Positions 1 through 10,204 of a DNA stretch of 64,000 bases are shown here, piece by piece. Position 1 is the first letter of the stretch. Every line of letters starts with the position of its first letter. Source of the DNA: an uncultured Alphaproteobacteria bacterium (lineage in GTDB: Bacteria > Pseudomonadota > Alphaproteobacteria > HIMB59); the NCBI GenBank assembly GCA_902526965.1, contig CABZMT010000002.1, positions 62,001 to 126,000 on the forward strand, read 5' to 3'. Under the pieces are notes generated by a model. The model was not told where the DNA came from. It saw nothing but the letters and a program-made list of their open reading frames with translations, and did no database searches. The position numbers were made by a program, and so were the translations under genes.

Positions 1-642
1 TTTGTTATCATCTGATAAGAAATTTTGAAATTCTTTGAGAAACTCTATTTTGATTTCAATAATAGACTTACCTATATCAAAAAGTTGTTTATCGATTGAA
101 ATAAGCCATGAAATATCCTGTGAGGATTGCAATATTCTTTTTTTTTCTCTTCTTAGCTTAGTGTATTGATTCAATAAACTGAATAATTTTGGTTCAAAAT
201 AACAAATAATTCGATTGATAGTATTTCTTTGATATTGAGTATCTTTAATAAAATAAACCTTATCTATCTCCGTAAACCAAAATAGTTGAAAAATATCCAA
301 TAATTTTTGTTGTTGTATTTTTTTATCATTTAAAAAATATTGTTTAGACCATCTTTCATCTTTGTTACTTAATTCAATAGTCAAATGATTTTCTAAATCC
401 TCATTCTCAAAATCAAATGTAATAGAACTCTTTAATTTTTCTTGTTTTTGAAAAATAAAATTTTGTATTCCATCTTTTCTAAAGCCTGTGCCAGGGCATA
501 AAAAACTTATGGCCTCTAAAATATTGGTCTTTCCAACGGCATTCTTTCCTTTAAACAAAGTATGTTCAAATTTAAAAACTTCTTTTTTGTTTATGAAATT
601 TCTGTAGTTAGATAACTGTAAACCCTTCAGTGGTGGGGACAA
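1..642 (-). CDS. recF: DNA replication/repair protein RecF, N-terminal part (runs off window start)
   Basis: Reverse-strand translation from TTG at 642: MSPPLKGLQLSNYRNFINKKEVFKFEHTLFKGKNAVGKTNILEAISFLCPGTGFRKDG..., Walker A GKNAVGKTN; directly follows dnaN. Confidence 0.88.
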   Translation of the reverse strand, partial: MSPPLKGLQLSNYRNFINKKEVFKFEHTLFKGKNAVGKTNILEAISFLCPGTGFRKDGIQNFIFQKQEKLKSSITFDFENEDLENHLTIELSNKDERWSKQYFLNDKKIQQQKLLDIFQLFWFTEIDKVYFIKDTQYQRNTINRIICYFEPKLFSLLNQYTKLRREKKRILQSSQDISWLISIDKQLFDIGKSIIEIKIEFLKEFQNFLSDDNK

Positions 643-1752
643 TTAAATTCTCATTGGCATTAAAATATATAAACTTGTTGGATCTTTAGGGTCCTTTACT
701 ATGACTGGTGATGATTGGTTGAGCAACTCTAAGATCATAGTGTCTCCTTCAATCACGTCTTGTAAATCCAAAATATATTTTGAGTTAAAAAGTATTTCTA
801 AACCCTCAGCAGCGTAGTTTGCTGCAACCTCTTCGTCTCCTTTGTTGCTGTCCGTGCTTGTAGCCATAATCTTAATACTATTATTTTCAAATTGTAATTT
901 AACTGTGGGTGTTTTGTCTTGATTTACAGTCGAGACTCTATCAATAGCATTAAAAAATGGTTCCGCTTCAACTTGCAGTAATTTGTCATTAGATACAGGT
1001 ATTACTTTTTCGTAATCTGGGAAAGTTCCATCGATAAGCTTACTTATTATTATGAAATTATCTGCTTCTAAGCTTACCTGAGTATCTGTGCATATTATTT
1101 TTACCTTACCTTCAAAGTCCCCTAACATACGGTCTAACTGAAGTATAAATTTTCTTGGGAGAATGATACCTGATATGTTGATAACATTTGCTAGATCTAA
1201 CTCTGTCTTAGCTAATCTATGACCGTCAGTAGCAACGCATCTTAAAGTAGACTTTGCGCCATTGGTGACAGTATGAAAGTAAATACCATTGAGATAATAT
1301 CTTGTCTCTTCGGCAGATATTGCAAATTTTGTTTTATTAAAGAGTCTTTTAATCTGTGGTATTAATATCTCGAAAGAGTTTGTTGGGTCTAACGGTACAA
1401 ACTTTGGGAACTCGTCTGCCGTTAATGCATTTAATTCGAAAACGGAGTTATCAGAGTTTATTATTAGTCTATTTCCCTCTAATTTACATTTTACAATAGA
1501 GTTTTTTTTTGTTTTACGAATTATATCAGTAAGTATTCTGGAGTTGACCGTTGCTTCACCGTTTTTTGAAGAGTCAGTTGAAACAAACTCTCGAATAGAA
1601 ATGTCCATATCTGTTGATCTTATTTCAATTTGGCTGTTGTCACATTTAATATAGATATTGGATAAAATTGGAATAGTCGATCTACTATCAACAATTGAAC
1701 TGACATGAGTTAAAACTCTTAAAAAAGCCTCTCGACTAACTCTAAAATCCAT
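643..1752 (-). CDS. dnaN: DNA polymerase III beta sliding clamp
   Basis: 369 aa ORF, clamp family sequence, C-term LYILMPMRI; between recF and dnaA. Confidence 0.96.
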   Translation of the reverse strand: MDFRVSREAFLRVLTHVSSIVDSRSTIPILSNIYIKCDNSQIEIRSTDMDISIREFVSTDSSKNGEATVNSRILTDIIRKTKKNSIVKCKLEGNRLIINSDNSVFELNALTADEFPKFVPLDPTNSFEILIPQIKRLFNKTKFAISAEETRYYLNGIYFHTVTNGAKSTLRCVATDGHRLAKTELDLANVINISGIILPRKFILQLDRMLGDFEGKVKIICTDTQVSLEADNFIIISKLIDGTFPDYEKVIPVSNDKLLQVEAEPFFNAIDRVSTVNQDKTPTVKLQFENNSIKIMATSTDSNKGDEEVAANYAAEGLEILFNSKYILDLQDVIEGDTMILELLNQSSPVIVKDPKDPTSLYILMPMRI

Positions 1753-3120
1753 TTAGGAAGTTTGCAATATTCTAGTCAAAAGTTCAATATCTTCTGCTAA
1801 GTTAGGGTCATTAACCATAATTTCTTCAATAGTCTTAATAGCATGGATAACTGTAGTGTGGTCTCTGCCACCAAATTTTCTACCAATTTCAGGTAAAGAT
1901 CTTGTTGTAATTGATTTTGCTAAATACATAGCTACCTGTCTTGGACGCGCAACAGATCTTGATCTTCTAGGAGAATGCATATCTGAAAGTTTAATATTGT
2001 AATGCTCAACAACTTTCTTTTGGATTTCATCAATTGTAATTTTTCTAGAGTTAGTTCTTAGTAAATCTTTTAAAACATCTTTCACAAGGTCAACAGATAT
2101 TTCAGAGTCCTGAATTGATGCATGAACAGCCAGTCTATTTAAAGCACCTTCCATTTCTCTGACATTATTAGTAATTTTATTTGCTAAAAATTCCATCACT
2201 TCTTGTTTTAGTTGTAAAGATTTTTGCTCAGCTTTTGCTTGAAGGATACCTAATCGTAACTCATAGGTTAAAGGGTGTATATCTGCAACTAATCCCCAGC
2301 CTAATCTAGATTTTAATCTATCCTCTAAGCCGTCAAGATCTGCGGGTGATTTATCTGCTGAAATAATAATTTGTCTTTTTTTGTCAATTAAAGTGTTAAA
2401 AGTATGGAAAAATTCTTCTTGGGTATTATCTTTACCAATAATAAATTGCACATCATCTATCATAAGAACATCTACTGATCTGAACTGTTCTTTAAAACTC
2501 ATAATATTTTTAAACCTGAGAGCTTTGATAAATTGATACATAAATTTTTCTGCAGTTAAATAAACAACATTTTTTTTTGGATTTCTTTTTTTTATATTCC
2601 AAGCTACTGCATGCATTAAATGTGTTTTACCTAAACCAACGCCTCCATACAAAAATAATGGATTAAAACTTACTACCTCTGATTGCGCAACTCGTTGTGC
2701 AGCTGCATATGCTAGCTCATTGGGCTTTCCAACAATAAAATTATCAAAAGTAAATTTTGGGTCTAATGGTGCAGAGATGTCATCGTAATATGTGTCTTCA
2801 TCATCATCTTTATCTTCATAAATTACTTCTGTACCAGGAATAATACGATCATTATTCTCTTTTACGAGTATCGCTAGTTTATCAATACTATGACCTTGGT
2901 CCATATAAGCTTTTTTGATAACTGAGGCATAGTTTTTTATTATCCAATCACGTAAAAATCTTGTTGGAACTGAAAGGGTGAGAGAAGTATCTATATGAGA
3001 TTCAAAATAAATGGGTTTAATCCAATTTTGGAAGGTATCTTTGTCTAGAGATTTTTTTAATTCAGATGTTATCTTGGACCAGGACACATCTATGCCACCT
3101 TGATGCAGTTCGTCTTCCAC
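1753..3120 (-). CDS. dnaA: Chromosomal replication initiator DnaA
   Basis: AAA+ GGVGLGKTHLMHA, C-terminal domain IV GGRDHTTVIHA. Confidence 0.97.
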   Translation of the reverse strand: MEDELHQGGIDVSWSKITSELKKSLDKDTFQNWIKPIYFESHIDTSLTLSVPTRFLRDWIIKNYASVIKKAYMDQGHSIDKLAILVKENNDRIIPGTEVIYEDKDDDEDTYYDDISAPLDPKFTFDNFIVGKPNELAYAAAQRVAQSEVVSFNPLFLYGGVGLGKTHLMHAVAWNIKKRNPKKNVVYLTAEKFMYQFIKALRFKNIMSFKEQFRSVDVLMIDDVQFIIGKDNTQEEFFHTFNTLIDKKRQIIISADKSPADLDGLEDRLKSRLGWGLVADIHPLTYELRLGILQAKAEQKSLQLKQEVMEFLANKITNNVREMEGALNRLAVHASIQDSEISVDLVKDVLKDLLRTNSRKITIDEIQKKVVEHYNIKLSDMHSPRRSRSVARPRQVAMYLAKSITTRSLPEIGRKFGGRDHTTVIHAIKTIEEIMVNDPNLAEDIELLTRILQTS

Positions 3121-3225
3121 TATGTCTATTCCTTCCTCTAACGATTGGGTATTTAAACATGAAAAGTTAAAAAAGAAGAATAAAAAAAAACGTTTTTTTT
3201 GAAAAAAATATCTTGAAAAAAAGAA

Positions 3226-3492
3226 TTATTTAGAAATTGCGGAAATATCTTTTTGTAGTTTGGAAATAGTTCTTGAGGCTTTATTGAGGTGCATAATTTT
3301 CTTCTTGGTAGACTTATGCAAAACAGACATAACCATTTTTAATTTTTCCATTGATTCATCTACTTTTTTATCTTTAATGAGTCTGTCAATTGCCTTCAGT
3401 TGGGTTGAAACATTAGATTTGACTGCTTTGTTTACTGTATTTTTTCTATCAGATTGACGAAGTCTTTTTTTTGCTGATTTATGTTGTGGCAT
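3226..3492 (-). CDS. rpsT: 30S ribosomal protein S20
   Basis: MPQHKSAKKRLRQSDRKNTVNKAVKS..., adjacent to dnaA. Confidence 0.93.
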   Translation of the reverse strand: MPQHKSAKKRLRQSDRKNTVNKAVKSNVSTQLKAIDRLIKDKKVDESMEKLKMVMSVLHKSTKKKIMHLNKASRTISKLQKDISAISK

Positions 3493-3551
3493 ATAAAAAT
3501 ATTGTTAACAGGTTGTTCGTTTAATAACGTTAATAACTTATATAGATTTTT

Positions 3552-4370
3552 TTATTTTTGTAAAGCAGGTGAAAAAAAGGTCGAACGACCATTTTGAATG
3601 ATTTTTTTTATTTTATAGGATTTTTTTTTGTAAATTACATGTTTCTTTTGGTAAACCTTAAATAAACTCTGGAAACTTCCCAGTGTTCCGTCTGGAGATT
3701 TGTAATCGTTTATAGAAGAGCCTCCGTTCTTCAAAGATAATTTTAATACAAATTTGCAAGAGCTTACTAGCTGAGTCAATTCTGTTAAATTAAGAGAACT
3801 CGTAAGCCTTAGAGGGCTTAATCTTGAGTGAAAAAGTGCTTCATTTGCATAAATGTTTCCAATTCCTACTATCAAACTTTGATTAAGCAGCGCTTGTTTC
3901 AAAGATACTTTTTTGCTAATGAATTTATTATATATTTCTTTAATTTTTACCTCATTAACTAATAGATCAGTGCCATAATTATTAAAAAAAATTTTTACCT
4001 CATTTTTATCTTCAAGTCTAAAAAACATGCCAAACCGACGAGGATCATTGAAGACTATTTTAAATTTATCAAATTGAAGAACGACATGATCGTGTTTCTC
4101 TTTTTTATAATTTCCATTTAAATAAAACTTTAATCTTCCGCTCATTCCTAAATGAGCTATTAAATAATTATTATTATCTAGTCTTATAACGATATATTTT
4201 GCAAAACGTTTTACTGATATAATTTTTCTCTGAGATATAAACTCAAGATCTTTAAAGTTTAAGTTTTTTCTTAATTTTTTTTGTGACTTACTAATGGAAA
4301 TAATTTTTTTTCCTTTAACTTTTGAGGTTAAATATCTTATTGTAGTTTCTACTTCAGGTAATTCAGGCAT
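3552..4370 (-). CDS. mutM: Formamidopyrimidine-DNA glycosylase
   Basis: MPELPEVETTIRYL N-terminus, NGRSTFFSPALQK C-terminus. Confidence 0.95.
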   Translation of the reverse strand: MPELPEVETTIRYLTSKVKGKKIISISKSQKKLRKNLNFKDLEFISQRKIISVKRFAKYIVIRLDNNNYLIAHLGMSGRLKFYLNGNYKKEKHDHVVLQFDKFKIVFNDPRRFGMFFRLEDKNEVKIFFNNYGTDLLVNEVKIKEIYNKFISKKVSLKQALLNQSLIVGIGNIYANEALFHSRLSPLRLTSSLNLTELTQLVSSCKFVLKLSLKNGGSSINDYKSPDGTLGSFQSLFKVYQKKHVIYKKKSYKIKKIIQNGRSTFFSPALQK

Positions 4371-5070
4371 GATGTCTAAAAATAGTTCAAATCAATATAA
4401 TATTACAGATATTTTTGAAAATGTATCTCATGCAAAATATGACTTAATGAATGATGTTATGAGTCTAGGCATACATAGGCTTTGGAAAAAATATTTTGTA
4501 GATCTTGTCATATTAAAATATAACGCTAATGAAAAAATTTTAGATATAGCAAGTGGTAGTGGGGATATCTTCAATTTACTACCTATAACAAAAAATCTTT
4601 ATGCAATAGACCCTGTCTCTGAAATGCACAATATATCTCGAAAAAAAAATAAATCTAAAAATATTAATTACCAAGTAGGATATGCGGAAAAACTACCATA
4701 CAGGAAAAATTTTTTTCAAACTATAACTTGTACTTACGGTGTAAGAAATTTTAAAAATCGAAAAGATGGTTTTACTGAGATCTATAGATGCTTAAAAAAA
4801 AATGGTTATTTTTTAATTATGGAATTTGGCATACCAAAAAGAGATTTACTTAAGAATCCATATAAAAACTTTTTAAAGTATGTTCTACCTTTTACTGGTA
4901 GCATAGTCGCTAATGATAGACACAGTTATAAATACTTAGCTGAGAGTATTATTTCTTTTCCCTCTCAAATTAGTCTTGTGAATGAGCTGAAAAATATTGG
5001 TTTTTCTCATGTTAAAACTATTGATTTCATTTCTGGTGCGAACAGCATATATATATTGCAGAAAAAATGA
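4369..5070 (+). CDS. ubiE: Demethylmenaquinone/ubiquinone methyltransferase UbiE
   Basis: FENVSHAKYDLMNDVMSLGIHRLWK, SAM motif LDIASGSGDIF; supplied ORF starts at 4294 but ATG 4369/4372 is the likely start. Confidence 0.92.
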   Translation: MMSKNSSNQYNITDIFENVSHAKYDLMNDVMSLGIHRLWKKYFVDLVILKYNANEKILDIASGSGDIFNLLPITKNLYAIDPVSEMHNISRKKNKSKNINYQVGYAEKLPYRKNFFQTITCTYGVRNFKNRKDGFTEIYRCLKKNGYFLIMEFGIPKRDLLKNPYKNFLKYVLPFTGSIVANDRHSYKYLAESIISFPSQISLVNELKNIGFSHVKTIDFISGANSIYILQKK

Positions 5071-5585
5071 AAATATTAATCATTATTACGGGAAGTGTTG
5101 GCTGCTACAAGTCTTTAGATTTAATTCGTGAATGTCAAAAAAAATCAATTGACTATGAAGTTATTGCAACAAAAAACACTTTTGAATTTATTTCTAAATT
5201 ATTACTTGAAACAATTTGTAATAAACAAGTTTATTCTGAGCTTTTTGATTTAGATATGGAAAAAAAAATTGGACATATAAAATTAGCTCGAGATAATTCT
5301 CATATTATTGTTTACCCTGCAACAGCTAACATTATTTCTAAATTTGCAAAGGGTTATTGTGATGATCTTGCGTTGACATGTATGATTGCAGCAAACAAAC
5401 CTATATATTTTGCTCCTGCTATGAACAAAGAAATGTGGGCTAATCCGATTATTCAAAATAATGTGGACTATTTAAAGAAAATTGGTCATCAGTTTATTGG
5501 GCCTGATGATGGATCTTTAGCCTGTGGTGAATATGGAAGTGGTCGATTAGTTGACCCTGGGGAAATACTAAATCAACTTAAATAA
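5067..5585 (+). CDS. coaC: Phosphopantothenoylcysteine decarboxylase domain (CoaC half of CoaBC/Dfp)
   Basis: Flavoprotein fold; PATANIISKFAKGYCDDLALT, APAMNKEMWANPIIQNN. Confidence 0.9.
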   Translation: MKILIIITGSVGCYKSLDLIRECQKKSIDYEVIATKNTFEFISKLLLETICNKQVYSELFDLDMEKKIGHIKLARDNSHIIVYPATANIISKFAKGYCDDLALTCMIAANKPIYFAPAMNKEMWANPIIQNNVDYLKKIGHQFIGPDDGSLACGEYGSGRLVDPGEILNQLK

Positions 5586-6224
5586 GTGAAAAAAGCATTA
5601 ATAACCATTGGGTCTACTCGAGAGTATATTGATCCGGTAAGATATATCTCTAATGAGTCGTCGGGTCGGCAAGGTATGGCCTTAATAAAAAGTCTTTTAA
5701 AATCTAATTATAAAATTATTTGTTTACATGGATATATTCAAGTTAAACAAATAGTTTCGAAAAATGTTAAGTATATTTTTACTTCCAGTGCTAAAGATAT
5801 GTTAAAAGAAGCAGAAAAATATAAGTCAGTAGATTTAGGAATTTTTAATGCAGCGGTTAGTGACTATAAAGTTGAAAAATATAGTAAAGTGAAAATAAAA
5901 AAAAATAGTGGCTTATCTTTGAAACTGATTAACAATCCTGATGTTTTAAAATCAATGTCGACTGGAAAAAATAAACCCAAAATTACAGTTGGGTTTGCGT
6001 ATGAAACTGACAATGTATTGCAGAATGCGAAAAGAAAACTATTAAGCAAAAATTGTGATTTTATTATTTTAAACTATCCAACACCTAAAAATAAAATTTT
6101 TAATACCAACTATAACAATGGTATTTTGATTGGGAGATCGGGTGCTTTATTAAAAATAGGTAGTGTTAGCAAAACAATTTTTGCTGATAAGATAGTTAAA
6201 TATCTTGAAAATATTAAAACTTAA
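5586..6224 (+). CDS. coaB: Phosphopantothenate-cysteine ligase domain (CoaB half), GTG start
   Basis: ITIGSTREYIDPVRYISNESSGRQG, FNAAVSDYKVEKYSKVKIKK; same reading frame as coaC, separated by one TAA. Confidence 0.9.
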   Translation: MKKALITIGSTREYIDPVRYISNESSGRQGMALIKSLLKSNYKIICLHGYIQVKQIVSKNVKYIFTSSAKDMLKEAEKYKSVDLGIFNAAVSDYKVEKYSKVKIKKNSGLSLKLINNPDVLKSMSTGKNKPKITVGFAYETDNVLQNAKRKLLSKNCDFIILNYPTPKNKIFNTNYNNGILIGRSGALLKIGSVSKTIFADKIVKYLENIKT

Positions 6225-6225
6225 T

Positions 6226-6669
6226 ATGGTTGATATTAAAGTAAATAAAATAGATGACAGAGTTGATCTTCCAGCTTATGAGACATCGAAAAGCGCTGGG
6301 ATGGATATTAGAGCATTCCTACCAAATGGAAATGTTGACATTGCTCCTCAACAAACAAAGCTAATTGGGACAGGGTTGATTTTTGAAATACCTGATGGTC
6401 TCGAGGTTCAGATCAGACCTCGAAGTGGATTGGCGCTAAAAAACTCAATTACTGTTTTAAATAGCCCAGGGACCATTGATGCAGATTATAGAGGAGAAAT
6501 TAAAGTGATTTTAATTAATCATGGATCGAACAATTTTGAAGTTACCAATAAAATGAGAATTGCACAAATGGTTGTGTCAAAATATGAAAAGATTAATTTT
6601 AAGTTAGTAAGCGATTTAAATGCAACAAAGAGAGGAAGTGGTGGTTTTGGGTCAACAGGAACAAAGTAA
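6226..6669 (+). CDS. dut: dUTP diphosphatase
   Basis: SAGMDIRAFLPNG, RPRSGLALKN, GTIDADYRGEIKV, RGSGGFGSTG; ATG 6226 preferred over 6205. Confidence 0.94.
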   Translation: MVDIKVNKIDDRVDLPAYETSKSAGMDIRAFLPNGNVDIAPQQTKLIGTGLIFEIPDGLEVQIRPRSGLALKNSITVLNSPGTIDADYRGEIKVILINHGSNNFEVTNKMRIAQMVVSKYEKINFKLVSDLNATKRGSGGFGSTGTK

Positions 6670-7390
6670 TAAACTGATAGAGGAATTTGGAAGACAAATT
6701 CTAGTTCCTGGTATTAATGAAGCAGGACAACATAATATCTCGAAAAAAAAGGTTTGTATAATTGGATTGGGTGCCTTGGGAACAGTTGCATCACAGTATC
6801 TTGTTCGAGCTGGTGTTGGTGAAATACATCTCATTGACCACGATAAAATTGAAAAGTCAAATTTACATCGTCAGATAAATTATGATCTAAATGACGTTGG
6901 AAAGTCAAAATCAAAAATCTCAAAGCATAAACTTAAGAGTGTTAATAATACAACGATAATTAAAGAGCATACATTAAATTTTGAGTCTTTTATTGAAGAA
7001 AATCCAAGAATTAAATTTGATTTAATGTTTGATTGTACTGATAACCATCAAAACAAAATTTTTTCTTCAAAATTTTCTAAGATGACCAAGATATCTTTTG
7101 TATCTATCTCAATAAACTCATCAGAAGGAATTTATTTTGCACAAGACTATCAAGAAAATAATTCGTCATGTTTTGAGTGTCTTTTTCCATATGCTGATCA
7201 GTATCACCGCTGTTTGAACAGTGCTATGATTGGACCAGTTGCAGGCTTTGTTACTAGTTTTGCTTGTATGAAAATTTTATTTGCTCTTGCAAAAAATAAA
7301 ACTCAATTGGTGAATGAAATCAGCTTGATAGACCTTTTGACTTCAGACATAAACAAACTACAATTGGATGATAAAGATTGTCCTCACTAA
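6620..7390 (+). CDS. ThiF/MoeB/HesA-family adenylyltransferase (E1-like); true start probably downstream of 6620
   Basis: GLGALGTVASQYLVRAGVGEIHLIDHDKIEKSNLHRQ, FDCTDNHQNK; ORF overlaps the dut 3' end. Confidence 0.85.
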   Translation: MQQREEVVVLGQQEQSNKLIEEFGRQILVPGINEAGQHNISKKKVCIIGLGALGTVASQYLVRAGVGEIHLIDHDKIEKSNLHRQINYDLNDVGKSKSKISKHKLKSVNNTTIIKEHTLNFESFIEENPRIKFDLMFDCTDNHQNKIFSSKFSKMTKISFVSISINSSEGIYFAQDYQENNSSCFECLFPYADQYHRCLNSAMIGPVAGFVTSFACMKILFALAKNKTQLVNEISLIDLLTSDINKLQLDDKDCPH

Positions 7391-7391
7391 T

Positions 7392-7907
7392 ATGAACACA
7401 TTTACACCACAATCTAGTTATAGTTACGAAGAGATTATTGAATGTGGAAAAGGAAATTTATTTGGAAAAGGGAATGCTCAACTACCCGCTCCACCCATGC
7501 TTATGTTTGACCGAATTACTAAAGTTAATAAGGATGGTGGGGTCCATGGAAAAGGCGAAATAACCGCTGAACTCGATATTAATGCTGATTTATGGTTCTT
7601 TAAGTGTCATTTTTTAGGCGATCCTATCATGCCAGGATGTTTAGGTCTTGACGCTTTATGGCAAATGTTAGGTTTTTATTTAGGTTGGCTTGGATACCCT
7701 GGAAAAGGTCGTGCTTTAGGAGTTGGGGAAATCAAATTTGTAGAAGAAATAAAGCCAGATAAAGAATTAATTGAATATAAGGTTAGTTTAAAAAAATCTT
7801 TGAATAAAAAAGGGCTATCAATTGGTTATGGAGATGGACAAATAATACACAAAGAAAAAATAATATATCACGCTAATGATTTAAGAGTGGGTTTGTTTAA
7901 TGAGTAA
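7392..7907 (+). CDS. fabA: 3-hydroxydecanoyl-ACP dehydratase
   Basis: [43 protein letters not shown]. Confidence 0.96.
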   Translation: MNTFTPQSSYSYEEIIECGKGNLFGKGNAQLPAPPMLMFDRITKVNKDGGVHGKGEITAELDINADLWFFKCHFLGDPIMPGCLGLDALWQMLGFYLGWLGYPGKGRALGVGEIKFVEEIKPDKELIEYKVSLKKSLNKKGLSIGYGDGQIIHKEKIIYHANDLRVGLFNE

Positions 7908-9117
7908 CAAAAGAGTTGTCATTACAGGATACGGTATAGTTTCTTGTATAGGCGATAACAAAAAAGAGGTTTTGCAAAGTTTAAAAGATGTGAAGTCTGG
8001 TATCAGTCATTGTGAAGAATATGAAGAGCTTGGGATGAGGAGTCACGTACATGGCAAACCTAAAATAAATATTGAAGAAAATGTAGATAGAAAAATCTTA
8101 CGTTTTATGGGTGAAGGTGCTGCTTATAATTATATTGCAATGAAAGAGGCAATTGAACACTCAGGACTTGATGAAACTCTCATATCAAACGTTAATACCG
8201 GATTAGTAATGGGTTCTGGTGGTCCATCAACATTTCAATTACAACAAGCATTTGATATAGCAAGAGAAAAAGGTGTTAAAAAAATTGGACCTTATATGGT
8301 TACAAGAACAATGGCATCAGGAAATTCTGCTACCTTGGCAACACCTTTTAAAATTAAAGGTGTTAATTATTCTATCAGCTCAGCATGCTCGACAAGTTTG
8401 CACTGCATTGGCAACGCTTACGATCTTATTAGACATGGACAACAAGAGATTGTATTTGCCGGTGGTGGAGAAGAAACGCATTGGACAATGTCAATTTTAT
8501 TTGATGCTATGGGAGCTCTTTCAAGCAAATATAATGAAACTCCCGAAGTTGCCTCCCGTGCGTATGACTCCTCTAGAGATGGCTTTGTCATTGGAGGTGG
8601 TGCGGGCGTTTTAGTGGTCGAAAGTCTTGATAGTGCTAAAACAAGAGGTGCGAATATTGTAGCGGAAATTCAAGGTTTTGGTCAAACATCAGATGGGTAT
8701 GACATGGTTCAACCCTCTGGAGAAGGGGCCGTGAGATGTATGAATATGGCAACTCAGGGAAGGCCTGTTGATTATATTAATGCTCATGGAACCTCCACCC
8801 CTGTGGGAGACATGATTGAATTAAAAGGTATAAGAGAGGTTTTCGGTGATAATGTTCCTCCAACAAGTTCCACAAAGTCCTTAACTGGTCACTCACTTGG
8901 TGCTACTGGCGTACAAGAAGCTGTTTACTCTCTTTTAATGATGGAAAATGATTTTATGGTTGAGTCCGCTAATATTTCAAACCTAGATGAAAAGGCTGAA
9001 GGAATGAATATTCTTCGAGAGAATAAAAATGATGTTAAAATTAATTCTATCCTATCAAATAGTTTTGGTTTTGGTGGAACCAATGCCTCTATCTATCTAA
9101 CTAGTTATAATGACTAA
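7900..9117 (+). CDS. fabB: 3-oxoacyl-ACP synthase I
   Basis: Active site [36 protein letters not shown]. Confidence 0.96.
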   Translation: MSNKRVVITGYGIVSCIGDNKKEVLQSLKDVKSGISHCEEYEELGMRSHVHGKPKINIEENVDRKILRFMGEGAAYNYIAMKEAIEHSGLDETLISNVNTGLVMGSGGPSTFQLQQAFDIAREKGVKKIGPYMVTRTMASGNSATLATPFKIKGVNYSISSACSTSLHCIGNAYDLIRHGQQEIVFAGGGEETHWTMSILFDAMGALSSKYNETPEVASRAYDSSRDGFVIGGGAGVLVVESLDSAKTRGANIVAEIQGFGQTSDGYDMVQPSGEGAVRCMNMATQGRPVDYINAHGTSTPVGDMIELKGIREVFGDNVPPTSSTKSLTGHSLGATGVQEAVYSLLMMENDFMVESANISNLDEKAEGMNILRENKNDVKINSILSNSFGFGGTNASIYLTSYND

Positions 9118-9886
9118 GATTTTAGAAGGTAAAAAGGGATTAGTTGTAGGCATCGCTAATGATCACTCTATTGCTTGGGGTATTGCAAAGTCTTTAAGTG
9201 ATGAGGGTGCAAGTATGTACTTAACTTATCAAAATGACTCCATTAAAAAAAGAGTTGAGCCCCTGTCTGAGAAAATTAATTGCCTTGGAATTATGCCTTG
9301 CGATGTATCTGACACCTCCTCTGTTGAAAGTGTTCGTGATGGAATTAATGGTAATATTGATTTTTTTGTTCATGCTGTCGCCTATTCAGATAAAAATGAA
9401 CTGTCTGGAAAGTATTTAAATACTTCCAAAGAAAACTTTCTCAAAACTCTACATATTTCTGCATACTCTTTAACCGAGATGATAAGATTGTTCTCCCCAA
9501 AGATGAACGACGGCGCTTCTATCATGGCACTAACTTATTATGGATCAACAAGATATATGCAAAGTTATAATGTAATGGGTGTTGCAAAGGCTGCGTTAGA
9601 AACTTCGATAAGGTATCTTTCTGTTGATATGGGTGACAGAGGAATAAGGGTTAATGCGATTTCAGCAGGCCCAATGAGAACTCTAGCGGGTGCTGTAATT
9701 AATAAATCAAGAAAGATATATAATTATACAATTGAAAACTCTCCTATCAAAAAACCATTATCATTAGAGGATATTGGTAAATCATCAGTTTATCTCATGA
9801 GTGATCTCTCTAAAGGAGTGACTGGGGAAATACTTTATGTTGACAATGGTTATAATAATGTTGGTATGAGTATTCAAGATTTGTGA
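9110..9886 (+). CDS. fabI: Enoyl-ACP reductase (NADH)
   Basis: [43 protein letters not shown]. Confidence 0.95.
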   Translation: MTKILEGKKGLVVGIANDHSIAWGIAKSLSDEGASMYLTYQNDSIKKRVEPLSEKINCLGIMPCDVSDTSSVESVRDGINGNIDFFVHAVAYSDKNELSGKYLNTSKENFLKTLHISAYSLTEMIRLFSPKMNDGASIMALTYYGSTRYMQSYNVMGVAKAALETSIRYLSVDMGDRGIRVNAISAGPMRTLAGAVINKSRKIYNYTIENSPIKKPLSLEDIGKSSVYLMSDLSKGVTGEILYVDNGYNNVGMSIQDL

Positions 9887-10008
9887 TGAAGTTATTTTTT
9901 ATTTCTATCTTATTGTCATTAAGTTTATTTATTTCTTCTTGTAATACAGTCGGGGGTTTTGCTAGAGGTGTCGTAGATGATGTAAGATCTGTAGTGCCTG
10001 GAATATGA
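9886..10008 (+). CDS. Small entericidin-like lipoprotein, 40 aa
   Basis: My translation [40 protein letters not shown]; lipobox-like SSC, CNT-GxxxGxxxD pattern; start overlaps the fabI stop (TGATG). Not in the ORF track (too short). Confidence 0.75.
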   Translation: MKLFFISILLSLSLFISSCNTVGGFARGVVDDVRSVVPGI

Positions 10009-10160
10009 AATTATTATTAACACTATCAATTATTGGAGCTTTAACTTTAACTAGTTGCAATACCGTTATGGGAACAGCCAAAGGTGTTGGTAGAGACGCT
10101 AAAGCAGTTTATATTTATTCTAGAGATGCAGTTTCAGGTAGACCTGTATCAGATAAATAA
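10005..10160 (+). CDS. Small entericidin-like lipoprotein, 51 aa
   Basis: My translation MKLLLTLSIIGALTLTSCNTVMGTAKGVGRDAKAVYIYSRDAVSGRPVSDK*; lipobox LTSC; ATGA overlap with the previous ORF. Confidence 0.78.
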   Translation: MKLLLTLSIIGALTLTSCNTVMGTAKGVGRDAKAVYIYSRDAVSGRPVSDK

Positions 10161-10164
10161 AAAA

Positions 10165-10194
10165 TAGCGCAGACAAATTTAAATATCTGCGCTA
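10165..10194. terminator. Hairpin terminator between convergent lipoprotein genes and pnp
   Basis: Perfect 9-bp inverted repeat TAGCGCAGA/TCTGCGCTA with A- and T-rich flanks. Confidence 0.75.
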
Positions 10195-10204
10195 GAAATA
10201 AATT

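Noticed and set aside
3121-3225. Possible oriC next to dnaA
   Set aside because: No DnaA-box (TTATCCACA-like) cluster or DnaA-trio pattern seen in the dnaA/rpsT gap or around dnaN; alphaproteobacterial origins are often not at dnaA
3260-3457. + strand ORF opposite rpsT
   Set aside because: Antisense shadow of a well-supported ribosomal protein gene
8273-8614. 113 aa alternative-frame ORF inside fabB
   Set aside because: Fully contained in fabB in another frame, no recognisable domain
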